This document shows, one piece after another, positions 1 to 8,091 of a DNA stretch of 64,000 nt. The stretch covers positions 1,367,655 to 1,431,654 of the forward strand of contig NZ_LR733556.1 of NCBI RefSeq assembly GCF_902506265.1, read 5' to 3'. Below the pieces are notes generated by a model, which was not told the DNA's origin, did not search any database, and saw nothing but the letters and a program-made list of their open reading frames with translations. The translations under genes and the position numbers were made by a program. Within the stretch, counting starts at the first letter, position 1, and every line of letters starts with the position of its first letter. The DNA is from Flavobacterium sp. 9AF. GTDB lineage: Bacteria > Bacteroidota > Bacteroidia > Flavobacteriales > Flavobacteriaceae.

Positions 1-974
1 TAGAAGAATGTGAATACAAATACCCAAACTAAATCTACAAAGTGCCAATATAATCCAACTTTTTCAACCATTTCATAACTTCTTCTTTTCTCATAAGTAC
101 CTAAAATAACATTGAAGAAAATGATAATGTTGATAATAACTCCAGTAAATACGTGGAAACCGTGGAAACCTGTAATAAAGAAGAAGAAATTAGCAAATAA
201 CTTATGCCCATATTCATTTCTTATTAAATTTGCTCCCTCTACTACATATTTAGCATCATTAATTCTTTTTAAAGACTGCTCTCTATCTAAAGCAACCTTT
301 TCTTTATCATGAATTTTTTCAGATAAGATAACAATATCTTTGTGAGATTTAAATCCTTCTACCACTTCATTTACTGAATAAGATGGCAAAGAAGATTCTT
401 CCATAAACCAAAAACCTTTATTTCTAGTCAACTGTTCTCTTTCTTCAGGTAAAACCAAAGCAAATTCCGATAAAGCAACTCTTTCAAAATGTCCTTCTTT
501 ATTTACTTTTCCAAATTGTAAAATAGATCCACCTTTTGTTTCAACAGCTCCATATTCTCCTTTAATGAAGTTTTTCCACTCCCAAGCTTGAGAACCTAAG
601 AAAATAAAACCTCCAATGATAGTTAAGAACATATAAAAAGCCACTTTACTTTTCTTTAATTGATGACCTGCATCTACAGCTAACACCATAGTTACTGAAG
701 AAAAGATAAGGATAAAAGTCATTAATGCCACATAATACATAGGTGCATCTACACCGTGTAAAAATGGAAAGTGCGTAAACACTTCATCGGCAATTGGCCA
801 AGTTTCGATAAATTTAAATCTAGAAAAACCGTAAGCAGCAAGGAATCCTGAAAAAGTTAATGCATCGGATAAGATAAAAAACCACATCATTAATTTACCA
901 TAGGTTGCTCCCATTGGTCCTGGTCCTCCGTCTAGCAAAGCGTGATCGTCATGTATAGTAACTGTCGCTCCCAT
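1..974 (-). CDS. Cytochrome c oxidase subunit III, C-terminus cut by window edge
   Basis: The reading frame is open from an ATG at 974 to the window edge and gives about 324 residues. It starts MGATVTIHDDHALLDGG and has several long hydrophobic segments. Near the edge come TGFHGFHVFTG and YWHFVDLVWVFVF, the His- and Glu-containing helices typical of heme-copper oxidase subunit III. A charged insertion of roughly 130 residues lies between early and late membrane helices, which is longer than in a minimal subunit III. It follows the smaller subunit III-family gene at 1019-1606 on the same strand, so the two are probably co-transcribed with cyoE. The family is certain. The true C-terminus is outside the window. 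Confidence 0.93.
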   Translation of the reverse strand, partial: MGATVTIHDDHALLDGGPGPMGATYGKLMMWFFILSDALTFSGFLAAYGFSRFKFIETWPIADEVFTHFPFLHGVDAPMYYVALMTFILIFSSVTMVLAVDAGHQLKKSKVAFYMFLTIIGGFIFLGSQAWEWKNFIKGEYGAVETKGGSILQFGKVNKEGHFERVALSEFALVLPEEREQLTRNKGFWFMEESSLPSYSVNEVVEGFKSHKDIVILSEKIHDKEKVALDREQSLKRINDAKYVVEGANLIRNEYGHKLFANFFFFITGFHGFHVFTGVIINIIIFFNVILGTYEKRRSYEMVEKVGLYWHFVDLVWVFVFTFF

Positions 975-1018
975 AAAAATTTAATTGTTAAAAAGTTCCC
1001 AAATTTATTACTTTTTTT

Positions 1019-1606
1019 CTATTTGAAAAAATAGAAAAATAAAAACAAATATACCCAAATAAAATCCATAAAATGCCAATACATTGCACTTAGTTCAATA
1101 CCAAGGGTTTGTACCGCATTATACTTTTGTTTATAATGATTATAAATTACAATAATTAACGAAATAAAACCTCCAAAAAGGTGTGCTAAATGTACTAAAA
1201 CAACTATATATAAAAAAGTAGTTGTAATATTACTTTCACTTCCTGTAAAAAAATATCCATTTTCAATAACTTGGGCAAACCCTTTGAATTGTAAAAAGAC
1301 AAAGAGAAATCCTAAAACCAAAGTAGTCCACAAAAAAATTGTTGCTTTTTTATGATTGGATTTTTTTATAGCTTGTAAAGCCAAAATGAATGTTATACTA
1401 CTCGTTATCATCACTAAAGTACTCCACAAGAAAGCACTTGGCAATCGAAATTCGCTTAGCCAATCAGGTCGTGACTTACTAATTACATAAGCACTTGATA
1501 ATCCAGCAAAGATCATGAATATACTTATCATCCCAAAAATCAACAACATTTTATAGCTTTTTGATTTTCTAGAATTATATTCTTCTAATGTCATATTCGT
1601 TTCCAT
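1019..1606 (-). CDS. Cytochrome c oxidase subunit III-family membrane protein (small)
   Basis: A 195-residue protein with about five hydrophobic helices. The C-terminal segment YWHFMDFIWVYLFLFFYF matches the last helix of heme-copper oxidase subunit III, and the ending of the gene at 1-974 resembles it. HLAHLFGG near residue 140 is also typical. It begins one base after the cyoE stop codon, so translation is likely coupled. Two subunit III-family genes in a row after cyoE is a common Flavobacteria arrangement. The short one may be an accessory subunit III of the same aa3 oxidase whose subunits I and II are encoded about 26 kb away at 27262-30215. The exact structural role is inferred. Confidence 0.88.
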   Translation of the reverse strand: METNMTLEEYNSRKSKSYKMLLIFGMISIFMIFAGLSSAYVISKSRPDWLSEFRLPSAFLWSTLVMITSSITFILALQAIKKSNHKKATIFLWTTLVLGFLFVFLQFKGFAQVIENGYFFTGSESNITTTFLYIVVLVHLAHLFGGFISLIIVIYNHYKQKYNAVQTLGIELSAMYWHFMDFIWVYLFLFFYFFK

Positions 1607-1607
1607 C

Positions 1608-2510
1608 TTATCTAATAAATTTATCTAAAATAAATACAATTTGCAATAATGAAATATATAAAACACTCACTATCATTAATTTCCTAGCCGCTTTAACATC
1701 CATTTCACGATACAATTTAAATGCATAAAACAGCATCCAAAGACCCAGAAAAAGAACTATTATAGCTGAAGTTTTAGTAAGGAATAATTTACCTGTAAAA
1801 CCAAATACAGGAATTACAGACGCTATTATCATCCAAATAGTATATAGAATCGTTTGCAAAGCCGTTTTTTTATCTTTTTTACCTGTAGGTAACATAAAAA
1901 AACCTGCTTTTTTATAATCGTCATATAAAAACCACCCTATAGCCCAAAAATGTGGAAATTGCCAAAAAAATTGTATAATGAATAATGTTCCTGCTTCAAT
2001 TCCAAAATGACCTGTTGCAGCCACCCATCCTAACATATAAGGAATAGCACCAGGAAAAGCTCCTACAAAAACCGATAATGGAGTTATCGTTTTTAAAGGT
2101 GTATATAAACTTACATACATAAAAATTGAAATTGCTCCAAACATGGCAGTTTTAGCATTTACATAATATAAAATTGCCAAACCAAAAACCGTAAGCACTA
2201 CGCCTAGTATGAATGCATTTTGTTTACTAATCGTTCCTGATGGCAATGGACGATTCTTTGTTCTATCCATTAATGCATCTAAGTCTTTTTCAATAATTTG
2301 ATTAAATACATTTGATGCTCCTACCATGCAATAACCTCCTATTATTAAAAATAATAAAGTAATCCCATTTTGAGCTGTCCAATCTGAAACACCTAATAAA
2401 TAACCCGCTAAAGTAGAAAATACTACACTTATTGCCAATCTTGCCTTGGTAATAGCTACAAAAGTTGAAAAAAGTGACGGTTTTGAAATTCTATGGTTTA
2501 AAGTATCCAA
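1608..2510 (-). CDS. cyoE: Protoheme IX farnesyltransferase (heme O synthase)
   Basis: This 300-residue polytopic UbiA-family prenyltransferase adds a farnesyl group to heme b to make heme O, the precursor of heme A for cytochrome oxidase. The first Asp-rich motif is visible as NQIIEKDLDALMDRTKNRPLP (N..xxD..xDxxMxRT), and YTPLKTITPLSVFVGAFPG follows. Eight to nine hydrophobic helices are apparent. The start is TTG at 2510: no in-frame ATG lies between it and a -7 promoter box at 2540-2547. It heads an operon with two oxidase subunit III-family genes, which fits its role in supplying heme. Confidence 0.93.
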   Translation of the reverse strand: MDTLNHRISKPSLFSTFVAITKARLAISVVFSTLAGYLLGVSDWTAQNGITLLFLIIGGYCMVGASNVFNQIIEKDLDALMDRTKNRPLPSGTISKQNAFILGVVLTVFGLAILYYVNAKTAMFGAISIFMYVSLYTPLKTITPLSVFVGAFPGAIPYMLGWVAATGHFGIEAGTLFIIQFFWQFPHFWAIGWFLYDDYKKAGFFMLPTGKKDKKTALQTILYTIWMIIASVIPVFGFTGKLFLTKTSAIIVLFLGLWMLFYAFKLYREMDVKAARKLMIVSVLYISLLQIVFILDKFIR

Positions 2511-2539
2511 AATTAACAGATATCCTTGTTTAATGGGCG

Positions 2540-2547
2540 CAAAGATA
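2540..2547 (-). promoter_or_regulatory. Candidate -7 promoter box for the cyoE operon
   Basis: On the minus strand this reads TATCTTTG, an exact match to the Bacteroidetes -7 consensus TAnnTTTG, about 30 bases before the TTG start of cyoE. No good -33 TTG is seen at 17-23 bases upstream. Confidence 0.5.
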
Positions 2548-2602
2548 CAAATAAGATTTTTGATTTATACCTAATTTTTATTATAAAAATAATTTGAAAA
2601 TG

Positions 2603-4717
2603 TTAATAATCAAAATACCAATTAAACAAATCACTTCTCAAACCAATTGAAAACCAAGTTGTGCTATTTTTCTGTAAATTTTCGGTTTGAATTTTAGGAT
2701 TAAAATCGCGAAAAATAAGGTTTCCGAATACTTTTAAATTAGAAGAAGGATTAACAATGTAACCTATTTGCACCTCAGCAATCATTATCTTTGTTTTATT
2801 TCCTTGAGCCACACTTACTCCCGTATCAAAAGGTCTGTTTTCCTCATAATTTAAATAAATATTACTCCCATAATTATATGTATCTGTAGCCGTATTATAA
2901 TCAAACCCTCTTTGCCCATAGGTAAATTTTGTTTCTCCAAAATACCTACCATTAAAATATCTAGCAATACCTATTAATTCTCTAAAATTGGCACCCCAAG
3001 CATGACCCATACTTTGATTATTATGACCATAATTAGTTAATGGATTACTATGTGAATACACATAAGGTCTAACCTGGTTGTATTCTATTTGCAGCATTAA
3101 ATTTTTCACATGAAACGCATCATAATATTTCGCTCCAATTTGATATCCAAATTTATTTCTCCAACTCTTATTCCCCTCTTTTATATCACCAATAGCAAAT
3201 TCATCTAATAAAAATTGTCCGTAAAAATTTAATTGATTATTCCATTTGTATTTAGCTGTTGCTCCCAAAACAGCATTTCCACTTTTTGACGAAGAAGAAA
3301 ACTCCACTGCTCTATAAAAAATAATAGGATTCACAAAGTTAACATCAAAACCTCTATCATTAGTATTTGTCCAAACCACATTTTCAAACAAACCTATATT
3401 CAATCTTTTAGAAATATTGTAGCTTAAATAATGACTTGCCATATATTTAGTCGCATAAGTTCCCTCTTGAGTTACTTCTGGTCTAACATCTTTCAACCAC
3501 ATGTAAGTGTTTGTATATTTAATTTTCCAAAAGCTAGTATTAATTTTAAAATACGGATAAGGGCTTGTAGCATCACTTTGCAACAAAGATCTACAACCAT
3601 CTCCTATAAAGTTTCGACCATAACCCAATTGTAAATCTATATTTTTATTAGGTTTGAATTTAATATTCGCTTCTGCCATTGGAAAATCAAATGCATCTTC
3701 CTTGAATGTCTTTGCAATGCCAATTCCCGGCACAATTGCTGGATTACCACCAGAAGGCTTCAAACTAGAAGCATAAGCATTATAATAATCCGCAAAACGA
3801 CCTTGACTTTCATAAATAGAAGAACTAAATGTTAAATTATCACCTAGTGCTCCTTGAAGCTGTACTCCTCTTGTATTTACAAAAGTATTTGACAAATCAC
3901 TATCCACATCTTTTCCCATTCGTAAATCAAAAATCGGATTTAAAGTAAACCAATATCCTTCTCCCTGAATAGCGACTAGGTTTTCATTCCATATTTTTTT
4001 ACCCCACCAAGATTCCTTTTGTTTTAACAACCTTGATTGTACTGCATCAAAATCAAAATATTTAGCCACTTCATTGTAAGAATAGGGTTTTGTAGCTGTA
4101 TGATTGTTACTTCCTACTTGATTCAATAAAGCTTCAAAATTATAGTAATTAGAATGAGAAAATGCAATATTTAAATCACTATTAAAATTGGGGTTTTTAA
4201 AAGGTTTGTATGCTTTTTCTACTGCTTCAAACTCAGTTAATTCCTTATTATTTTCAATTAACAATTCATTCGTTTTAGAAACTACTTCAGCATCCTCTTT
4301 AACAGCCTTATAATCTTCTGGATTTACCAAAGGAATAGCTATTGTAAGTGTAAATTTAGCATAGGTAGGCCTACCTGTATAAAGTGCTGGTTTAATTTTT
4401 GGCAACAAATCAAAGACCCTTTGTGTTTCAATTTTCAGATCATTATACAAAGCATCTATATACAATGTTTTAAAAACACCTACAGTATCCACTTCAAAGA
4501 GAACAATTACATTACCTTTATATTCTTTTTCAAGGACAAAATTAGGAACTTTAAAATTATCGTAAACGAAATGCTCTAAAGTACTATAAAAACAAGCTTT
4601 AACTTGTTCTTCATTTACATTTTCACATTCCGAAAATGTAGGGAATGTTTCATTTTTAATTTGCGAATACAAAGAAGTTCCAAAACAAAGAACTATTAAA
4701 ATTATGATTTTTCTCAT
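2603..4717 (-). CDS. remB: Gliding motility protein RemB-like outer-membrane beta-barrel with N-terminal TonB-C-like domain
   Basis: A 704-residue exported protein with a cleavable signal peptide (MRKIIILIVLCFGTSLYSQ). Residues about 25-135 read like a TonB C-terminal domain: FPTFSECE, a KACF segment, GNVIVLFEVDTVGVF, RVFDLLPKIKPA, then TIAIPL. The rest (about 200-704) consists of alternating aromatic-rich strands such as WWGKKIWNENLVAI and ends in FNWYFDY, as expected for an outer-membrane barrel. This layout and size fit the RemB family, first linked to surface gliding in F. johnsoniae. It starts two bases after the deoC stop. The RemB name rests on recalled family resemblance; a Wzi-like capsule barrel is the main alternative. 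Confidence 0.65.
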   Translation of the reverse strand: MRKIIILIVLCFGTSLYSQIKNETFPTFSECENVNEEQVKACFYSTLEHFVYDNFKVPNFVLEKEYKGNVIVLFEVDTVGVFKTLYIDALYNDLKIETQRVFDLLPKIKPALYTGRPTYAKFTLTIAIPLVNPEDYKAVKEDAEVVSKTNELLIENNKELTEFEAVEKAYKPFKNPNFNSDLNIAFSHSNYYNFEALLNQVGSNNHTATKPYSYNEVAKYFDFDAVQSRLLKQKESWWGKKIWNENLVAIQGEGYWFTLNPIFDLRMGKDVDSDLSNTFVNTRGVQLQGALGDNLTFSSSIYESQGRFADYYNAYASSLKPSGGNPAIVPGIGIAKTFKEDAFDFPMAEANIKFKPNKNIDLQLGYGRNFIGDGCRSLLQSDATSPYPYFKINTSFWKIKYTNTYMWLKDVRPEVTQEGTYATKYMASHYLSYNISKRLNIGLFENVVWTNTNDRGFDVNFVNPIIFYRAVEFSSSSKSGNAVLGATAKYKWNNQLNFYGQFLLDEFAIGDIKEGNKSWRNKFGYQIGAKYYDAFHVKNLMLQIEYNQVRPYVYSHSNPLTNYGHNNQSMGHAWGANFRELIGIARYFNGRYFGETKFTYGQRGFDYNTATDTYNYGSNIYLNYEENRPFDTGVSVAQGNKTKIMIAEVQIGYIVNPSSNLKVFGNLIFRDFNPKIQTENLQKNSTTWFSIGLRSDLFNWYFDY

Positions 4718-4719
4718 TT

Positions 4720-5463
4720 TTAATATTCTGAATTTGATTCTTTCCCTTCAGCAATAACTTTGGCAGCTGAAGTTCCTATTCTTTTCACTCCTAATTTAAT
4801 CATATTTACTGCTTCTTGATAATTTCGAACTCCACCTGCTGCTTTTATAGGCAATGGAAAAGAATTCTCCAACATCAATTTAATTGATTCAATTGTTGCA
4901 CCATTGGGTGAACCATCAACTGTAACATAAAACCCTGTTGAAGATTTCACAAAAACATTTTCATAATAACATTCCTTAAAATGAGAAATTACTACATTCT
5001 TTATCAACGCACAAATTTGTATAATTTGATGATTAGTCAATGCGGCAACTTCTATAATCCATTTTACAATTCTATTATTTTCTAACCCTAATTTCGTACA
5101 TTCTAAAACTTGCTCCTTTATCAAGTCTACTTCTCCTCTTTTAAAAGCTTCATAATCTAAAACAAAATCCAAATCATCTGCCCCATCCTTTATTGCTTTT
5201 TTTGCCTCAGCTAATTTAAATTCGGTAGACTTATCCCCTTTTGGAAAATCTATTACTGTGCCAACATGCAATTTTGATTGCACATTTAAAATCATTTCAT
5301 TTGCTAATGAAACAAATTCTGGTCGAATCATTATTAGTTTAAATTCACATTCAATTGCCTCTTGAATATTATTTTTTACAATTTCTATATTTTCTTTTTT
5401 TGAAATTTTAGCTTGTTCAGCCGTTTTCAAATAAGTAGCATCAAGATATTGTTCTATATGCAT
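4720..5463 (-). CDS. deoC: Deoxyribose-phosphate aldolase
   Basis: A class I aldolase that splits 2-deoxyribose 5-phosphate into glyceraldehyde 3-phosphate and acetaldehyde in deoxynucleoside catabolism. The Schiff-base lysine motif FVKSSTGF and the second lysine motif IKAAGGVRN are both present, along with GTVIDFPKG and the DDLDFVLDY segment. I chose the ATG at 5463 (MHIEQYLDATYLK, 247 residues), where the conserved family N-terminus begins. An in-frame ATG at 5505 lies inside the 3' arm of the preceding terminator hairpin and encodes a T-tract peptide (MGFFIF), so it is unlikely to be real. An ATG at 5472 is also possible. It is followed closely by remB. Confidence 0.92.
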   Translation of the reverse strand: MHIEQYLDATYLKTAEQAKISKKENIEIVKNNIQEAIECEFKLIMIRPEFVSLANEMILNVQSKLHVGTVIDFPKGDKSTEFKLAEAKKAIKDGADDLDFVLDYEAFKRGEVDLIKEQVLECTKLGLENNRIVKWIIEVAALTNHQIIQICALIKNVVISHFKECYYENVFVKSSTGFYVTVDGSPNGATIESIKLMLENSFPLPIKAAGGVRNYQEAVNMIKLGVKRIGTSAAKVIAEGKESNSEY

Positions 5464-5497
5464 GGCATTCATTTTAAAAATATTGGTAAAAATAAAA

Positions 5498-5517
5498 AAT
5501 CCCATCGATATGGGATT
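5498..5517. terminator. Terminator after the second tonB, directly before deoC
   Basis: An 8-bp perfect stem (5498-5505 with 5510-5517) with a CGAT loop. On the minus strand it is followed by an interrupted T-run, and on the plus strand by CTTTTTTT. It sits 21 bases beyond the tonB stop and 34 bases before the chosen deoC start. Confidence 0.75.
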
Positions 5518-5538
5518 CTTTTTTTAATAATAATTCAA

Positions 5539-6318
5539 TTAATTCAATTTAAATGTAATAGGAATAGAATATTTTATCTTAACATGCTGATTTCCTTGTT
5601 TAGCAGGAATTAATTGTGGTATTTTTTTTACTGCTTTTTCAGCGGCTTTTTTCATGTCTTCGGTTGCTCTATTATTTTCTAATGATTTAACATTTGTGAT
5701 ATTTCCTTTCTCATCAATTATAAATTCAATCAAAGCTGTACCTTGCTTTCTATTATCATAATCACTTTCTGGATATACTAAATTTTTAGAGATTGCTTTA
5801 GCCAATTGTTCATCAAAACACGCTTTTTGTTCTGCTCTTGAAAGGCCTTTACATGCTTTAAACATCGGTAATTGCTCTACAGTAAAAGGATTCATAGGTT
5901 CTGTAACTCCACCCGTATTTCTATCAGTATTATTTGAAACTTCATTTGTTTTTACATTATTCTCACTATTAAGAGCAATATCCTGCGTTGGAACATCTTG
6001 TTTATCTACTTTAACTTCATCGTCTTTAACGTCAAATTTTTCTATTACGTCTGGAATCTTAACTTGAGGTTCTAGCTTTGCTACAGTTTTAGTAATTCTT
6101 GGTTCACTTTTAACTTTAATCTCAGGTTCTGCAGGATTATAAACAAAAGGTTGATCCAAAATAGGTTCAAAAATTTTAGATTCTCGAGGCTTTTTAACTA
6201 AATCTTTAAAATTTTGTTCTAACACGATTAATGCCACAACCATAGCCGCGATAAGTCCAATTTGAAAATAGATAAAACTATTTTTGGCTTTTCTCTTAAA
6301 ATCTTCTTTTGCTCTCAT
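5539..6318 (-). CDS. TonB-family energy transducer (paralog 2)
   Basis: A 259-residue protein with one N-terminal membrane anchor (about residues 15-36, FIYFQIGLIAAMVVALIVL), a charged periplasmic linker rich in Glu, Lys and Val, and a C-terminal TonB domain from about residue 150 (LPMFKACKG, KACFDEQLAKAI, GTALIEFIIDEKGNI, ending IKYSIPITFKLN). TonB couples the inner-membrane ExbBD proton channel to outer-membrane receptors. Its upstream neighbour is a second TonB with the same domain order. No exbB or exbD is present in the window. The two are likely a gene duplication; the receptors served by each cannot be read from the sequence. Confidence 0.9.
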   Translation of the reverse strand: MRAKEDFKRKAKNSFIYFQIGLIAAMVVALIVLEQNFKDLVKKPRESKIFEPILDQPFVYNPAEPEIKVKSEPRITKTVAKLEPQVKIPDVIEKFDVKDDEVKVDKQDVPTQDIALNSENNVKTNEVSNNTDRNTGGVTEPMNPFTVEQLPMFKACKGLSRAEQKACFDEQLAKAISKNLVYPESDYDNRKQGTALIEFIIDEKGNITNVKSLENNRATEDMKKAAEKAVKKIPQLIPAKQGNQHVKIKYSIPITFKLN

Positions 6319-6381
6319 AATTATATAGTATTAAATGTTAACAGCTTGTTAATAAAATACTACAAATAATATGCCAAAAAA

Positions 6382-6405
6382 AAATCCAATCTTACGATTG
6401 GATTT
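6382..6405. terminator. Terminator between the two tonB genes
   Basis: A 10-bp perfect stem (6382-6391 with 6396-6405), TTAC loop, with a T-run on each side. It lies 19 bases beyond the stop of the tonB at 6424-7170, so the two tonB genes are probably not one simple transcript. Confidence 0.8.
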
Positions 6406-6423
6406 TTATATTTAAAAATTTTC

Positions 6424-7170
6424 TTATTGTAATTTAAAAGTAATTGGCAAACCATATTTTACTCTTACCGCTTTACCTCTTTGCTTACCAGGTGTAAATT
6501 TTGGTAATTTAGAAATAATTCTTTGTGCTTCTTGCTCTAATAATTCAGCATCTTGCTTGATTCCTCTACCTCTTACTTGAATATCTTTTACTACACCATC
6601 TTTATCAATCATAAATTGAACCGCAACTGAACCTTGTGATCCATTTTCAGCAGCTCTTTCTGGATAACTGAAGTATTTTTTGATGTGTGCATTCATTTTT
6701 TCATTAAAACAATCCATTTGTTTATTTTTAGCAACACCTTCACATCCTGGAAACATTGGAATTTGCTCAATAATAGCAAATGGCATCTCATCTGGAATAT
6801 CATCAATACTTGGACCTGCCTCACCTACTTCTGATGCTTCAACAACGACTACAGGTTTGTTCTCATCTACTTCAGTAGTTTCAATCTTTTTTTCTTCTAA
6901 TTTAATTTCATTTCTAACCACTTCAATTACTTCTGGAGCAGGTGGTGGTGGTGGTGGGAGTCTTTGAACAGGAGGCATAGTCAATACTACATCTTCCTCT
7001 TCTAACACTAAATTATCTGTCAATGCAAATTTTTCAGTTTCAACTCTTGGATCTTCTGATTTCATTTCAATACCCATGTAGGTAAGTAACAAAACAGCAA
7101 CAAGTCCTATTTGAAAAAATAGTCCGCTGTTTCTTTTAGGGTCAACATTAGGATTTTTCTTTACTTCCAT
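6424..7170 (-). CDS. TonB-family energy transducer (paralog 1)
   Basis: A 248-residue protein with an N-terminal membrane anchor (LFFQIGLVAVLLLTYMGI), a proline-rich rigid linker (LPPPPPPAPE near residue 72) and a C-terminal TonB domain (IPMFPGCEG, MDCFNEKMNAHI, GSVAVQFMIDKDGVV, ending VKYGLPITFKLQ). The anchor-proline-rich linker-CTD order is that of classical TonB spanning the periplasm. It lies downstream of gcvH and the VanZ-like gene and is followed by its own terminator. Which ExbBD complex it uses is unknown. Confidence 0.92.
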   Translation of the reverse strand: MEVKKNPNVDPKRNSGLFFQIGLVAVLLLTYMGIEMKSEDPRVETEKFALTDNLVLEEEDVVLTMPPVQRLPPPPPPAPEVIEVVRNEIKLEEKKIETTEVDENKPVVVVEASEVGEAGPSIDDIPDEMPFAIIEQIPMFPGCEGVAKNKQMDCFNEKMNAHIKKYFSYPERAAENGSQGSVAVQFMIDKDGVVKDIQVRGRGIKQDAELLEQEAQRIISKLPKFTPGKQRGKAVRVKYGLPITFKLQ

Positions 7171-7233
7171 AATTTTGTTTTTGAGGTCGCTAATATAATT
7201 AATAATAAAATAGTTTTAAAATTTTTTTAAGGT

Positions 7234-7605
7234 TTATTTATTAACAAATCTTAAAAAAACAAAAGACGTTAATGCACCTAACGAATTGGCAAGAACATCA
7301 AAAAAGTCTCCTTGACGATCGCTAGTAAATATCTCTTGTAATACTTCAATAATTATGCCATAAAGTATTAAAATTAGCACTATTTTAAATTGTGTTACTA
7401 TTTTATTTTTTTTCAATGCCTTTATCCAAAAAAAGTAGAGCAAAAAATAGAATATAAAATGTACTATTTTATCTTTAAAAGGCACTTCTAACAACGCAAC
7501 AGACTTACTACTAATTGATATTAAACACAGATATGCAACAATAGCAGTCCAAGTTATTGCTAAATAAAAGAATTTACGCTCCAATAAGTGCTGCGTAATC
7601 TTCAC
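7234..7605 (-). CDS. VanZ-family small membrane protein
   Basis: A 123-residue protein with four predicted membrane helices and a VanZ-like pattern ([17 protein letters not shown] in the middle, a polar [17 protein letters not shown] before the last helix). The function of VanZ-like proteins outside glycopeptide resistance is largely unknown, so no resistance role is implied. The likely start is GTG at 7605, which overlaps the end of gcvH by 32 bases; a TTG at 7584 would shorten the overlap. The overlap suggests translational coupling to gcvH. Confidence 0.75.
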   Translation of the reverse strand: MKITQHLLERKFFYLAITWTAIVAYLCLISISSKSVALLEVPFKDKIVHFIFYFLLYFFWIKALKKNKIVTQFKIVLILILYGIIIEVLQEIFTSDRQGDFFDVLANSLGALTSFVFLRFVNK

Positions 7606-7954
7606 TCGACAATAACGTATCTATTTCTGAACTATCACTAATTTTTACTTTAATCATCCATCCATCTCCATAAGGATCTGTATTTACTTTCTCAGGTTCT
7701 GATTCTAAATTTTCATTAAATGCTATTATTTCTCCTGTTAAAGGTAAAAATAAATCAGAAACTGTTTTTACTGCTTCAACTGTGCCAAAAACCTCATCTT
7801 TATCTAAAGTTTGATCTAGAGTTTCAACTTCTACATATACAATATCTCCTAATTCTTTCTGAGCAAAATCAGTAATTCCTACTGTTGCAATGTCTCCGTC
7901 TACAGCAACCCATTCGTGATCTTTAGTGTACTTTAAGTTTGATGGTATATTCAT
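7574..7954 (-). CDS. gcvH: Glycine cleavage system H protein
   Basis: A 126-residue lipoyl carrier that shuttles the aminomethyl group among the P, T and L proteins during glycine breakdown. The lipoylation site is visible as [11 protein letters not shown] with Lys63. [20 protein letters not shown] and the C-terminal GDGWMIKV are family hallmarks, and the length is typical. The other glycine cleavage genes are not in this window. A candidate promoter box lies at 7978-7985, and the sprA terminator is just beyond, so gcvH starts a new transcription unit. Confidence 0.97.
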   Translation of the reverse strand: MNIPSNLKYTKDHEWVAVDGDIATVGITDFAQKELGDIVYVEVETLDQTLDKDEVFGTVEAVKTVSDLFLPLTGEIIAFNENLESEPEKVNTDPYGDGWMIKVKISDSSEIDTLLSSEDYAALIGA

Positions 7955-7977
7955 TTTTATATTTTTTAATCGTTGTA

Positions 7978-7985
7978 CAAATGTA
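7978..7985 (-). promoter_or_regulatory. Candidate -7 promoter box for gcvH
   Basis: On the minus strand this reads TACATTTG, matching TAnnTTTG, 23 bases before the gcvH ATG and downstream of the sprA terminator. No clear -33 TTG at the right spacing. Confidence 0.5.
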
Positions 7986-8051
7986 GTTTTATTAATTTAA
8001 TTCTAAAAAAGGAATTTCAATAATTTTGTGTTTAAATCTTTTAAAAAAACA

Positions 8052-8075
8052 AAATCCGTTTTTTCAAACGGATTT
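8052..8075 (-). terminator. Terminator of the maeB-ruvA-sprA unit
   Basis: A 10-bp perfect stem (8052-8061 with 8066-8075), 4-base loop, followed on the minus strand by TTTGTTTTTTT. It begins 16 bases beyond the sprA stop. Confidence 0.85.
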
Positions 8076-8091
8076 ATAACTAATATTATGA

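Noticed and set aside
6680..6967. Plus-strand open frame opposite the tonB gene, ending in a poly-glycine run
   Set aside because: It is the antisense of the proline-rich linker of the TonB protein and has no family match or promoter.
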